The notes under the pieces are model-generated. The model was not told the origin of the DNA and ran no database searches. It was given only the letters and a program-made list of their open reading frames with translations. Below, piece after piece: positions 1 to 8,308 of a DNA stretch of 64,000 nt. The translations under genes were made by a program, and so were the position numbers. The stretch is from Labrys sedimenti. GTDB taxonomy: Bacteria > Pseudomonadota > Alphaproteobacteria > Rhizobiales > Labraceae. Numbering within the stretch: position 1 is the first letter of the stretch; each line of letters opens with the position of its first letter. Location: the NCBI RefSeq assembly GCF_034424805.1, contig NZ_JAXOUF010000002.1:496001-560000 (forward strand), read 5' to 3'.

Positions 1-709
1 GCACCAGCGCGATCTCTTCCGAAGCCGCTTCGGCGTCGATGGAAGGCACGGCGCGGGCCAGGGCCGCGGCATCGCCGGCCTCGACCGGGATCGGCGCGGT
101 GTCCTTGTCGAGCAGGCGCACATGGCTGGCCGTGAGGTCGTAGGTGCCGGCGAAGTCGCGGCCGCGGCCGAGCGGCCAGGTCATCGGCACGGTGGAGAGC
201 GCCAGCGTCTTCTCGATTTCGTCGAGCAGTTCGAAGGGGTCGCGTCCCTCGCGATCCATCTTGTTGATGAAGGTGACGATGGGAATGTCGCGCAGGCGGC
301 AGACCTCGAACAATTTGCGCGTGCGCGCCTCGATGCCCTTGGCCGCGTCGATCACCATCACCGCCGAATCGACGGCCGTGAGCGTGCGATAGGTATCTTC
401 CGAGAAGTCCTCATGGCCCGGTGTGTCGAGCAGGTTGAAGACCAGGCCCTCATATTCGAAGGTCATCACCGAGGTGACCACCGAAATGCCGCGCTCGCGC
501 TCGATCGACATCCAGTCCGAGCGGGTGTTGCGCTTTTCGGCTTTGGCCTTGACCTGGCCGGCGAGCTGAATCGCACCGCCGAACAGCAACAGCTTTTCCG
601 TCAGCGTGGTCTTGCCGGCGTCCGGATGGGAAATGATGGCGAAGGTGCGACGCCGCTCGACTTCGCGGGCGAGCGGGGTGAGGGCCGAAGTGTGTGACAG
701 ATCGTTCAA
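1..709 (-). CDS. prfC: Peptide chain release factor 3, N-terminal part (cut by window edge)
   Basis: Translational GTPase that recycles RF1/RF2 after termination. The reverse-strand reading gives RRTFAIISHPDAGKTTLTEK, the P-loop (G1), then the RGISVVTSVM switch region, the DTPGHEDFSEDTYRTLTAVD G3 block and the FINKMDREGRDP G4 block, all close to RF3 of E. coli. About 236 codons are present; the C-terminal domains lie beyond base 1. No ATG fits: a TTG at 707-709 follows an AGG about 6 bases upstream, and an in-frame stop further upstream closes the frame. EF-G and LepA share the G motifs but not the RF3-specific G3 stretch, so the family call is secure and the start less so. Confidence 0.93.
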   Translation of the reverse strand, partial: MNDLSHTSALTPLAREVERRRTFAIISHPDAGKTTLTEKLLLFGGAIQLAGQVKAKAEKRNTRSDWMSIERERGISVVTSVMTFEYEGLVFNLLDTPGHEDFSEDTYRTLTAVDSAVMVIDAAKGIEARTRKLFEVCRLRDIPIVTFINKMDREGRDPFELLDEIEKTLALSTVPMTWPLGRGRDFAGTYDLTASHVRLLDKDTAPIPVEAGDAAALARAVPSIDAEAASEEIALV

Positions 710-931
710 GGCGGACCTAAGGAAAAGTTTGCAGCCCCAAAGCGGGGGAGATCATCGGGAATTGGCGCGCTTTTGGCACGAAACGGTGTCCGCGTCACCC
801 CCGACGATGTCAGCGCGGCCTGTGGATGAAACACGCAATGCAAAAAAACTGAAACTTGCCTGTTGCAATCCGTCACGGGCTTTGGCATAGAGCGCCCACG
901 CCGATGCAACGAGCATCTGCGGCCCACGGAA

Positions 932-1006
932 GCGGGTGTAGCTCAGGGGTAGAGCACAACCTTGCCAAGGTTGGGGTCGAGGGTTCGAATCCCTTCGCCC
1001 GCTCCA
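932..1006 (+). tRNA. tRNA-Gly (anticodon GCC)
   Basis: Full cloverleaf. The acceptor stem pairs 932-938 with 996-1002. The anticodon stem CAACC/GGTTG (957-961/969-973) encloses the loop TTGCCAA, with anticodon GCC at 964-966. A GGTTCGAAT T-loop lies at 982-990, and the CCA tail is encoded at 1004-1006. The gene stands alone between prfC (divergent) and a terminator. Confidence 0.97.
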
Positions 1007-1030
1007 GTGGTCCCTTCGGGGAAGAACAAA

Positions 1031-1057
1031 AAAGCGGTCCTTCGGGGCCGCTTTTTG
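1031..1057 (+). terminator. Rho-independent terminator after tRNA-Gly
   Basis: The stem AAAGCGGTCC / GGGCCGCTTT closes a TTCG tetraloop and is followed by a T run. It sits 25 bases after the tRNA. The A-rich left flank means it could also work in reverse for the convergent sugar-binding-protein gene that ends at 1094. Confidence 0.85.
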
Positions 1058-1093
1058 CTTTTGGGGCCATTTCAGGCCGGAATTTCGCCGGTT

Positions 1094-2065
1094 CTACTTC
1101 TTGCTGCCCATCAGGGCGATGAAGTCGGCTGCCTTGTCCTTTTCGTACATCGAGCCGGTGGTGATGTCGAAGCCGGGCTTGATTCCGCCGGCCTGCATGG
1201 CGGCGAGCGAGAGGGCGAGATAGCTTTGGGCCTGCGGGTCCTGCCAGGCAGCCGCCAGGACATAGCCGTCCTGCACCTCGTTGGCGGTATCGAGCGAATT
1301 GCCCCAGCCGACGACCGGAATCTCGCCAGGCTTCACGCCGACCTGGTCGAACACGCGCTTGATGCTGCCGGAGACGAGATCGCCGAGCGGAAGGATCGCC
1401 TTGATCTTGCTGCGGTTGGCCGTGAGGTAGTCGCTCATGCGTGAGATGATGTCGGCTTGGTCGAGCGTCGAATCGGTGACCTCCCAGCTGATGTTCAGCG
1501 GCTTGAACACGCTGGCGATGCCCTTTTCCTGGTCGGCGCCATAGGTCGCGCCAGGCACTTCCACCGGCATCCAGACGAAGTCGCCCGATTTCACCAGCCC
1601 CTTCTCGACGAGGTAGCGGGCATGGTCGGCGCCGGCCTTGATGTTGTCGCCGCCCACGAAGGTGGAAAAGCGGACCGTCTTGTCATCGGAGTTGAAGGCG
1701 ATCACCGGGATGTTCTTGGCATTGGCTTCCTCGACCGGCTTGACCAGGCTGCCGGCGGCGGGACTCGCCGTGACGATGCCGTCGGCGCCCGCCGCGATTG
1801 CGGCCCGGATGGCCTCCTGCTGCGAGGCGACGTCGCCATTGTGGAAGGAAGTGTTGACCTTGTTGCCGGTGTCCTTGGCCCATTGCTCGGCGCCGGCCAG
1901 GAAATAGGTCCAGACCGGGTCGGCGGCCGAGCCATGCGAGATCCAGTAGAACGTTTTTGGCGCCGCCTCGGCCGGCGATGGCGCAGACGAGAACGCCATG
2001 CAGAGTGCGGCGCCGGCGCCGAGACCCCAGCGCGCCATCCGCTTGGCGAGAACTTTCAGTGACAT
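1094..2065 (-). CDS. Sugar ABC transporter substrate-binding protein (RbsB-like, orphan)
   Basis: Periplasmic binding protein of the ribose/galactose type (Peripla_BP_4). A signal peptide spans roughly residues 1-36, with a twin-basic start, a hydrophobic core and a cleavage site near AEAAPK. The mature part has the two-lobed pattern with AAGADGIVTASPAAG and VVGWGNSLDTANEV, typical of sugar binders. It is 323 aa, normal for the family. The start at 2065 is chosen because GGGAGG lies 5 bases upstream; an ATG at 2137 has no such site and would bury the signal peptide. No permease or ATPase is adjacent, so the partner transporter must be elsewhere. The ligand cannot be told from sequence. Confidence 0.88.
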   Translation of the reverse strand: MSLKVLAKRMARWGLGAGAALCMAFSSAPSPAEAAPKTFYWISHGSAADPVWTYFLAGAEQWAKDTGNKVNTSFHNGDVASQQEAIRAAIAAGADGIVTASPAAGSLVKPVEEANAKNIPVIAFNSDDKTVRFSTFVGGDNIKAGADHARYLVEKGLVKSGDFVWMPVEVPGATYGADQEKGIASVFKPLNISWEVTDSTLDQADIISRMSDYLTANRSKIKAILPLGDLVSGSIKRVFDQVGVKPGEIPVVGWGNSLDTANEVQDGYVLAAAWQDPQAQSYLALSLAAMQAGGIKPGFDITTGSMYEKDKAADFIALMGSKK

Positions 2066-2300
2066 CAGATCCTCCCGATGTGATTGTTTGTTGTCCTTGT
2101 GAGATCGCGCCCGGCCCTTAGGGGCTGGTTCGCGCATCCCAGACGAAACATCCTACATCGGCAGTCGCGGCCGGATGCCGCTGATTCCACAATTCTTGTG
2201 CTGGCAGGTTTTTCGCTCCGGCGGCATCACCCGGGATCGAGCCTTGCTTCGGTAGATCGAGGGCAGCCGCGATCGTCCTCGCCGGCCGGCACAGGCTGAA

Positions 2301-2792
2301 TCAGGACCCGATCTGCCTGGCCTTGGCGAAGGCGTCTGCCTGCTGCTCCGCCTCTTCAAGCTCCGCCGCCAGGCGTTCGGCGCGCTTTTCGCGCCGCCAG
2401 GCGATCAGGCTGTTGATGGTGAGTGCGGCGAAGCCGAGCGTATAGACGGCGGCGACGAAGGCGCTGAACCAGGCATTGTTGTCGCCGGTCCGCAAGGCGC
2501 GCTGGAGCTCGATAGTGGTGGCGATGCCGTAGATCAGCACCACCAGCATGGTGAAGTTCTGCACCCGCGCGCCGAAGCGCCGGAGGATGAGATGCAGGCA
2601 CAGATAGAAGAACGGCATCACCACGGCATTGGCGACGATACGGCCGATGGGATGGAAGATCGAGGGCAGCATCTCGCCGAGCCAGCGCGCCCCGACGAAA
2701 GGGACGATCAGCAGCAGGGCATAGAGCAGGCCGAGGCCGGTCCAATCCATCAGGCGATTGGACAATGCCGGTCTCGTCGGTTCTGCCGTCAT
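2301..2792 (-). CDS. Hypothetical integral membrane protein
   Basis: 163 aa with about four hydrophobic segments (near residues 19-35, 48-67, 77-93 and 109-128), followed by a charged, probably coiled C-terminal tail rich in Glu/Ala/Arg (EKRAERLAAELEEAEQQAD). I do not recognise the family. It sits between the orphan sugar-binding protein and an aminotransferase, all on the minus strand, but the gaps of 80-230 bases argue against a tight operon. Strong coding character (Ala/Leu-rich, no frame conflict) supports a real gene; function unknown. Confidence 0.7.
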   Translation of the reverse strand: MTAEPTRPALSNRLMDWTGLGLLYALLLIVPFVGARWLGEMLPSIFHPIGRIVANAVVMPFFYLCLHLILRRFGARVQNFTMLVVLIYGIATTIELQRALRTGDNNAWFSAFVAAVYTLGFAALTINSLIAWRREKRAERLAAELEEAEQQADAFAKARQIGS

Positions 2793-2872
2793 GTTCCCGT
2801 TCCGTGGACTGCACCCGCTCCGGATTTAAGCACATTCCGGAGCCGATAACAGAGGAAACAGGAGCGCTGCAA

Positions 2873-4093
2873 TCAGGCCGCGCCGGCTTCGCGGATGACG
2901 CGGCCGAGCCGTTCGATGCCCTGGTCGATCGCGGCATCATTGGCCAGCGAGAAGCTGAGCCTAAGCGTGTTAGCGCCCGAGCCGTCGGCATGGAAGGCCT
3001 GGCCCGGCACGAAGGCGATGCGGGCGGTCTCGATGGCGCGGGCGAGAAGGCGGGCGCCGTCCATGCCGTCCGGCAGCGTCACCCAGACGAACATGCCGCC
3101 CTCGGGGCGCGACCAGCGCACGCCCTCCGGCATGTGGCGTTCGAGAGCGGCCAGCATGCGGTCGCGGCGATGGCGATAGGCGCCGCGGATCTTCTCGACC
3201 TGGGCCGGGAAAGCATGCTCGGCCACATGATGCATTGCCATCTGGTTGATGGTGGGGCTGTGCAGGTCCGAGGCCTGCTTCATCAGCACCAGCTTCCTGA
3301 TCACGCCGGCGGCGGCGCAGATCCAACCCATGCGCAGGCCCGGCGCCAGAGTCTTGGAGAAGCTGCCGCAGGAGATGGTGCGGGTGGCATCGATATGGCC
3401 CTCGCGGGCAATGTCGAGCGCCAGGATCGGCGGCACGTCGACGCCGTCGTAGCGCAGCGACTGATAGGCGGTATCCTCGATCACCACGATGTCAAGTTCG
3501 CGCGCGAGATCGAGCACGCGCTCGCGCCCGGCCCTATCAAGCGTCTCACCGGTCGGATTGGCGAAATCCGGCGTCAGATAGGCGAACTTCACCCGCCCAC
3601 CCGCTTTCGCTGCGGCGTCGGCATAGGCGGAAGGGGTCATGTTGCCTTCCACCGGCGCCAGCCTGTCATAGCGCGGCTCATAGGCGTTGAAGGCCTGCAG
3701 GGCTCCGAGATAGGTCGGCCAGGTGACGAGGGCGGTATCGCCCGGGGAGAGCAACAGCTTGCCGAGATAATCGAGCGCCTGCTGCGAGCCGGAGGTGATC
3801 AGGATGTTGTCCGGGCCGCAGGTGACTCCGATGCGCTGCATCTGCCGGACCACCCAGTCGCGTAGCGGCGGAAAGCCCTCGCTGGTGGAATATTGCAGCG
3901 CCGCGCCGGCGCTCACATCGCCGAGCACGCTGGCATAGGCCGTCCGGAACGCTTCGTTCGGAAACAAGGCAGGGTCGGGAATGCCGCCGGCGAAGGAAAT
4001 GATGTCCGGCTGTTCCAGCAGTTTCAAAAGTTCGCGGATTTCCGAGGCACGCATCCGTCCCGCCCGCGTGGCGAAGATCGCTTCCCAGTCCAA
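2873..4093 (-). CDS. PLP-dependent aminotransferase, class I/II (2-aminoadipate/aromatic type)
   Basis: Fold-type I aminotransferase of 406 aa. FAGGIPDPALFP near the N-terminus is typical of the LysN/MocR-related subgroup of 2-aminoadipate and aromatic aminotransferases. The PLP-binding elements are visible: SGSQQALD at about 101, Asn179 in FANPTG, Asp207 and Tyr210 in IEDTAYQSLRY, and the Schiff-base Lys247 in GSFSKTLAPGLRMGW. The start codon is TTG at 4093, supported by AGGAG 9 bases upstream; there is no ATG nearby. There is no HTH domain, so it is an enzyme rather than a MocR regulator. The amino-acid specificity is not readable. Confidence 0.9.
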   Translation of the reverse strand: MDWEAIFATRAGRMRASEIRELLKLLEQPDIISFAGGIPDPALFPNEAFRTAYASVLGDVSAGAALQYSTSEGFPPLRDWVVRQMQRIGVTCGPDNILITSGSQQALDYLGKLLLSPGDTALVTWPTYLGALQAFNAYEPRYDRLAPVEGNMTPSAYADAAAKAGGRVKFAYLTPDFANPTGETLDRAGRERVLDLARELDIVVIEDTAYQSLRYDGVDVPPILALDIAREGHIDATRTISCGSFSKTLAPGLRMGWICAAAGVIRKLVLMKQASDLHSPTINQMAMHHVAEHAFPAQVEKIRGAYRHRRDRMLAALERHMPEGVRWSRPEGGMFVWVTLPDGMDGARLLARAIETARIAFVPGQAFHADGSGANTLRLSFSLANDAAIDQGIERLGRVIREAGAA

Positions 4094-4225
4094 GATCTTG
4101 TTCTCCTGATAGACGGCGGCGAGGTGCTTGCCGTCATACGATCACGGCATCGTTTCCTGTCAGGGAGTTGCCCCTTTTCTGGGCGCGATGCTCATGTTGC
4201 GTGCAGCATCCTACTTGCGAAAAAT

Positions 4226-4246
4226 TATGTCAATAATGCTGACATA
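4226..4246. promoter_or_regulatory. Inverted repeat TATGTCA-N7-TGACATA, putative operator
   Basis: A perfect 7-bp inverted repeat in an AT-rich patch between the GH15 end and the aminotransferase start. On the minus strand it contains TTGACA, a good -35, with TAGGAT downstream at a short spacing, so a regulator bound here would cover the aminotransferase promoter. It lies about 130 bases upstream of that gene. The regulator is unknown. Confidence 0.5.
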
Positions 4247-4287
4247 TTTTTTCGCTTGTTGCGCCGCAAGGCCGCAGGCGTGGCCGA

Positions 4288-6684
4288 TCAGGCCTTGACC
4301 GTCACCAGATAGTCCTCCTCCAGCCACGGGCCGCCGATCGGGGCGAGGCGGAAGCGGATCTCGCTGCCATCAGCCAGGGAAGAGGTCGGCAGGTCGAGGA
4401 CGTGGAGGGACAGGCCGGCGTCATGGGTACGGCCCTCGTCGTGGCTCGCCCAGCCGTCGAAACTCCAGCGTATGGCCGAGAGGTCGGCAAGCTCGATGCG
4501 CAGGATCTGGCCGGGGGCGATGGCGTGGCGCTGGTGGTTGAGCCGCCAGAAACGGCGGTTGCTGACGATCTTGCGGGTCAGATAGCGCTCGACCGTCTGA
4601 GGCGGGGTGTCGAACACCGTCCCGTCGCGCAGCGAACGAAGCAGCTTGATGTGCTCGCCATGGGCCCAGACCAGCGGCATGGCACTACCGGTCGGCTTGC
4701 CGAGAAAGAGTTCGTGCTCCGGCCGGTCGGCGCTGTCCCAGATCTGCTCGGGCAACTGGCCACCAGGGCCTGCCGATGCTTCGAGCGCGGCCAGCAGGCG
4801 CCGGGCTTCCTCGGGCCGGCCTGCGGCGAGTTCGTAATGCGCCCTTTCACCGGTCAGCAGCGGCCAGAGCCGGCCGACGCCGGTGCCGTCGAAGGCGGAG
4901 CCATCCTCATGCTCGCCATAGCCATCATTGTTGTAGCGATACCAGCAGGACCCATTGGGCAGGTCGCGTTTCAACAGGTGATCGATCGCCTTCACGGTCG
5001 CCACCATACGTGGGTCGTCGGCGGCCCTGAGGCCGAAGCGCACCAAAGCGAGGGCATCGGGACTGAGCAGCATCTTGGCGCTGAGCACGGCCTCCTGGGC
5101 GGAGCGGTTCTTGATGGCGACAGTACCGCCGAGGCCCGGGCCATCCTCGCTGTCGCCGGGGCCGATGCGGACATAATAGCCGGGAATGTCGAGCGCCCTG
5201 GCAAGCTCGGTATCGGTGGCGAAGGTCCAGCCATCGATCTCGGCATGCCATGCGTCGGCCGTCTCGCGCAGCAGTGTGGCGGCATCCGGACGATCCGCCG
5301 CGTCCATGGCATCGGCGGCAGCGAGCAGAGCGGCGATCTCCACGGCAAGCGTGAAGGGCGAATAGCCGGCGTCCTCTTCCCAGCGGTCTTCGTCGGTGAC
5401 GGGGCCATTGCGCAGCACGAAGCTCGCCGCGCGTTCCACCATCGGCAGGAAGCGCCTGGCTTCGGCGGCATCGAGACTGCCGGCGCGCACCAGCATGTCG
5501 AAGAGCAGGATGGGAAAGGCGGTCTCGTCCATCTGGATGCCGTCCCAATAGGGATGGCCGTCGATCCAGTTGTTCTGGGCCCAGTGGCCGTCGCCTTCCT
5601 GGATGGCGGCGAGATAGTCGAGGATGCCGCGCGCGTCGGCCGGGCTGCCGGCCGCCAGGAAGCCGCCGGCCGTCTCGACCAGGTCGCGCGGCCACACCAG
5701 ATGGTAGCCGCCAAGGTCGTTGTCGCCCTTGTTGTAGCCCCAGGGCGTCGACAGGCTGGCGATGGCGCCGCCCGTGAAGGCGCCGGTGCGGTGGGCGGCA
5801 AGCACGGCGGTGCTGGTGCGATAGCTGGTGCCACGCGCGGGGCTGACATGGTCGAGATCCTCGAGCCCGGCCTGCCAGCCTTGCCAGATCGCGCGTACGC
5901 GCTGGCGCGCGGGCTCGAGCCCCTGCTGCAGGCTGGCGATGGCGTTGAGGGCTGCTTCCTCCGGTCGCAGGCCGAGGCCGAGGGTGAGCAGCACGCGGCC
6001 CTGGCTGCCGCGAAGGTCGAGCGTGCCGCTCAGCGCGACATTGCCGTTCTCGGCGCGGAGCCAGGCCGAATTCACGCCTTCGCCGCGTTTGAGGGTCTGC
6101 CAGCCATCGGAAAAGCCGACATAGCCGGCCGAGCGGTCCTGCCAGGGAACCGAGGCGGCGAGGGCGAGCGAATAGCCATAGCTGCCGCTGGCCATCAGCA
6201 GGCCATGCCCCTTGTAGTCGTCGACCCAGGCGGTGTTGTGGCTGCCCTGATTGACCAGATGCGGCGACAGCAGCACATGCAGGCCGTAATCCTCGGCCTC
6301 GCCCTTCAGGGCTTCGAACCGGATGTCCTGCAGCAGGCTGTCGCGGAAGGGGTCGGCCAGGATGGTCTTGCGGATGCGGTAGCGCCCGTCCTTCGCCGTG
6401 TTGACGAGTTCGAAGACTGGCGTACCGTCGCTCTCCATGCGGATCTCGCCGTCCGCATCGCGCTTTTCTTCGGAAAAATAGTCCGCGGCCGTGACGAGGA
6501 GGCCGCAATCCCGGATGCAGGCAAGGTCGATGCGCGGATAATAGATCTCGTTGAGGATGCCGTGGCTGAGCGCGAACCAGACTCGGCTCGACGCGGAACC
6601 GGCGGTGCCGATTCCGCTCTTAGCGGCCGAGGTCCAGCGGGGCTCGACGCCCGGGGCTCCGGGAGGTGGGGCGGTTTCGCTCAT
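4288..6684 (-). CDS. Glucoamylase / glucodextranase-like glycoside hydrolase family 15
   Basis: 798 aa enzyme that releases glucose from alpha-glucan ends. Residues 1-270 form the N-terminal beta-sandwich seen in bacterial GH15. The (alpha/alpha)6 barrel follows, with the substrate motif YHLVWPRDLVETAGG (about 327-341), the likely general acid Glu387 in QMDETAFP and the likely general base Glu646 in QLPEQIWD. A beta domain ends the protein. I see no clear signal peptide, so the enzyme is probably cytoplasmic and acts on imported or stored oligoglucan. The ATG overlaps the end of the upstream ROK kinase gene by 4 bases, so the two are translationally coupled: glucose made here can be phosphorylated by its partner. 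Specificity (alpha-1,4 versus alpha-1,6 or trehalose) is open. Confidence 0.92.
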   Translation of the reverse strand: MSETAPPPGAPGVEPRWTSAAKSGIGTAGSASSRVWFALSHGILNEIYYPRIDLACIRDCGLLVTAADYFSEEKRDADGEIRMESDGTPVFELVNTAKDGRYRIRKTILADPFRDSLLQDIRFEALKGEAEDYGLHVLLSPHLVNQGSHNTAWVDDYKGHGLLMASGSYGYSLALAASVPWQDRSAGYVGFSDGWQTLKRGEGVNSAWLRAENGNVALSGTLDLRGSQGRVLLTLGLGLRPEEAALNAIASLQQGLEPARQRVRAIWQGWQAGLEDLDHVSPARGTSYRTSTAVLAAHRTGAFTGGAIASLSTPWGYNKGDNDLGGYHLVWPRDLVETAGGFLAAGSPADARGILDYLAAIQEGDGHWAQNNWIDGHPYWDGIQMDETAFPILLFDMLVRAGSLDAAEARRFLPMVERAASFVLRNGPVTDEDRWEEDAGYSPFTLAVEIAALLAAADAMDAADRPDAATLLRETADAWHAEIDGWTFATDTELARALDIPGYYVRIGPGDSEDGPGLGGTVAIKNRSAQEAVLSAKMLLSPDALALVRFGLRAADDPRMVATVKAIDHLLKRDLPNGSCWYRYNNDGYGEHEDGSAFDGTGVGRLWPLLTGERAHYELAAGRPEEARRLLAALEASAGPGGQLPEQIWDSADRPEHELFLGKPTGSAMPLVWAHGEHIKLLRSLRDGTVFDTPPQTVERYLTRKIVSNRRFWRLNHQRHAIAPGQILRIELADLSAIRWSFDGWASHDEGRTHDAGLSLHVLDLPTSSLADGSEIRFRLAPIGGPWLEEDYLVTVKA

Positions 6685-7589
6685 GCGCTAGTCTTCTTGC
6701 CGGCTGGCTTAGCCATGGTGAGTATCTTGGCTTTGGCCGGTGATCTGGCCTTGGCAGGTGTCCTGGCCTTGGCAGGTGTCCTGGCCTTGGCGGGTGTTCC
6801 GGCCTTGGAAGGCGCCTTGACCTTGGAAGACGTCCTTGTCCTGGCAGACGGTTGGGGCGCTTCCTCGGATTCGTGGAAATTCCTCAGGCGCCAGAGGGCG
6901 GCACCGCCATCGAGGCCGGCATCATTCGAGCCGAGCGTGACATTGGCCGGCAGAGTGAGCTTCACATGCTTGGTGTTGCCGCCGCCAAGATGGAGGTGGT
7001 CATAGTGGAACAGAACGAAGAGCACGTCGATGACGTGTTTCAGCCGCTTGTTCCAACGCTTGTTGCCGATCTTCTCCCGTGCCGCCTCGCCGATATAGTC
7101 GTCATAGGTCTTGGTGCGGGTGATGGGGTGATGAGCCAGCTCCATATGCGGCATCAACTCGCCGTCGCGGAACACGGCCGTGCCCGCTCCGGTACCCAGC
7201 GTCAAGGCAAGCTCGATGCCCTTGCCCTTGATCAACCCGAGGCCCTGGACTTCCGCATCGTTGATCAGCCGTATCGGCTTGTTGCCGAGCCGGGCGGCAA
7301 GCTTTTGCCCGAGCGGAAAGCCGTCCCAGCCATCGGGTGCGAGGTGCGGCGCGGTGAGGATGCGGCCATGCCGCACCAGGCCGGGAAAGCCCACCGAGAT
7401 GCGGCTATAGGCGGGGAGGGACGCGACCAGCTCGGCCAGGGTCTCGACCAGCAGATCGGGCGGGCAGGGATGGGGCGTGGCAACGCGCACCCGCTCCCCC
7501 TGCATCTGCCCGCTCGGATTGATGATCGCCGCCTTGAGGCCGGTGCCTCCAATGTCGATGGCGAGGATGTCGGATGTCTCCTTGGCCAC
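6681..7589 (-). CDS. ROK-family glucokinase (polyphosphate-glucokinase-like) with Lys/Ala-rich tail
   Basis: 302 aa sugar kinase. The phosphate-1 motif DIGGTGLK lies at 12-19, VGFPGLV at about 66, the catalytic Asp111 in LINDAEVQG and the second phosphate motif LGTGAGTAVF at 131-140. The ROK zinc motif CxCGxxGC is absent, and the MELAHHP region resembles polyphosphate/ATP glucokinases of the PpgK type; the phosphoryl donor is inferred. After about residue 245 the catalytic fold ends and a basic tail begins, with repeated KARTPA units like histone H1, encoded by an 18-bp tandem repeat. The start is GTG at 7589 with GGGAG about 8 bases upstream. First gene of a two-gene operon with the GH15 gene. 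Confidence 0.85.
   Translation of the reverse strand: MAKETSDILAIDIGGTGLKAAIINPSGQMQGERVRVATPHPCPPDLLVETLAELVASLPAYSRISVGFPGLVRHGRILTAPHLAPDGWDGFPLGQKLAARLGNKPIRLINDAEVQGLGLIKGKGIELALTLGTGAGTAVFRDGELMPHMELAHHPITRTKTYDDYIGEAAREKIGNKRWNKRLKHVIDVLFVLFHYDHLHLGGGNTKHVKLTLPANVTLGSNDAGLDGGAALWRLRNFHESEEAPQPSARTRTSSKVKAPSKAGTPAKARTPAKARTPAKARSPAKAKILTMAKPAGKKTSA
6745..6816. repeat. 18-bp tandem repeat coding for KARTPA units
   Basis: Four consecutive 18-bp units: the first two are identical (ctggccttggcaggtgtc), the third differs at two bases and the fourth at more. The repeat is in frame with the kinase gene on the minus strand and encodes its Lys/Ala/Pro tail, so copy-number change would lengthen or shorten the tail without breaking the frame. 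Confidence 0.85.
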
Positions 7590-7923
7590 GGGCAGGCTCC
7601 CTGATTGACGGCGATCCCAGTTCTACCGGGCTTCGTCGATGGAAAGGCGCAATTGTGGCTGGCTTGTGTTGCCGGCTTTATTTTGGTGGTGATCCTATCA
7701 GCTCGGTTACCCCTGCGGCAATTCGGAGGCGGAATCCGCCTCGGATCGGGCCGGCGGCATTCGATTGAGGCAGAATGTTGCCCTATTGCTAAGCGCTATG
7801 CACAAAATCCATGCAGCCGCCGCATACCGGGCATACGCGCCAGTCTGTGCGATTTTTTACCGTGCGGTGCAAAAGAGGAGTATATGCACTGCAACAAATC
7901 AATCTCTCTGGAAAGTAAGTGTC
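7590..7923. other. Intergenic region between ROK kinase and DUF1127 gene
   Basis: 334 bases holding the divergent promoters of the ROK-GH15 operon (minus) and the DUF1127 gene (plus). The half nearest the DUF1127 gene is relatively AT-rich, with a T6 run at 7853-7858. I see no convincing RNA gene or palindrome. Confidence 0.4.
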
Positions 7924-8088
7924 ATGGTTCTCTTCGGTTTTGTTTCTTCGATCGCTTCTCGTTTCACGGCCTATCGCAATTATCGCCGTACCCTCCAGGC
8001 TCTCTCGGCTCTTGATGACCGCGAGCTTGCTGATCTCGGCATCTTCCGCGGCCGTATCGAGGAAATCGCTCGCGGCGCCGCTCGCTAA
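7924..8088 (+). CDS. DUF1127 domain mini-protein
   Basis: 54 aa. The C-terminal half, ALSALDDRELADLGIFRGRIEEIAR, is the DUF1127 signature seen in many small Arg-rich alphaproteobacterial proteins. Relatives in Agrobacterium and Rhodobacter affect small-RNA turnover and phosphate or stress physiology, but the role here is inferred only. The ATG at 7924 gives the usual family length, with GGAAAG upstream. It is a monocistronic gene closed by a strong terminator. Confidence 0.88.
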   Translation: MVLFGFVSSIASRFTAYRNYRRTLQALSALDDRELADLGIFRGRIEEIARGAAR

Positions 8089-8115
8089 TCGAGCCTAGCG
8101 TCCGTTACGGAATGC

Positions 8116-8149
8116 AAAGCCGCCGGGATGGTTCCCGGCGGCTTTTTCT
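8116..8149 (+). terminator. Rho-independent terminator after DUF1127 gene
   Basis: A 13-bp GC-rich stem (AAAGCCGCCGGGA / TTCCCGGCGGCTTT variant) with a very short loop and a following T run, 27 bases after the stop codon. Confidence 0.92.
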
Positions 8150-8308
8150 TTGGTTGTTGCTCGCGCCGATTCCCTGCAGAACAGCAGGACAGGCCATGCT
8201 GCACCTGCGAAGAGCCGCAATGACTAACCCATCGGCTGTGCGGAGCGCCTCTGCCAGGCATCCACGCTCAGCGCATAGCTCGTGCGATGCGCAAACGGTC
8301 CCGGAGCT

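Noticed and set aside
4402..7005. 867-codon open frame on the plus strand opposite the GH15 and ROK genes
   Set aside because: Antisense shadow of high-GC coding DNA; the minus strand carries complete GH15 and ROK motifs, the plus translation has none.
7884..8015. Short ORF MHCNKSISLESKCHG... with GAGGAG close to its ATG, overlapping the DUF1127 gene in another frame
   Set aside because: The ribosome site is only 3 bases from the ATG and most of the frame runs inside the DUF1127 coding sequence with odd composition; kept only as a remote leader-peptide possibility.
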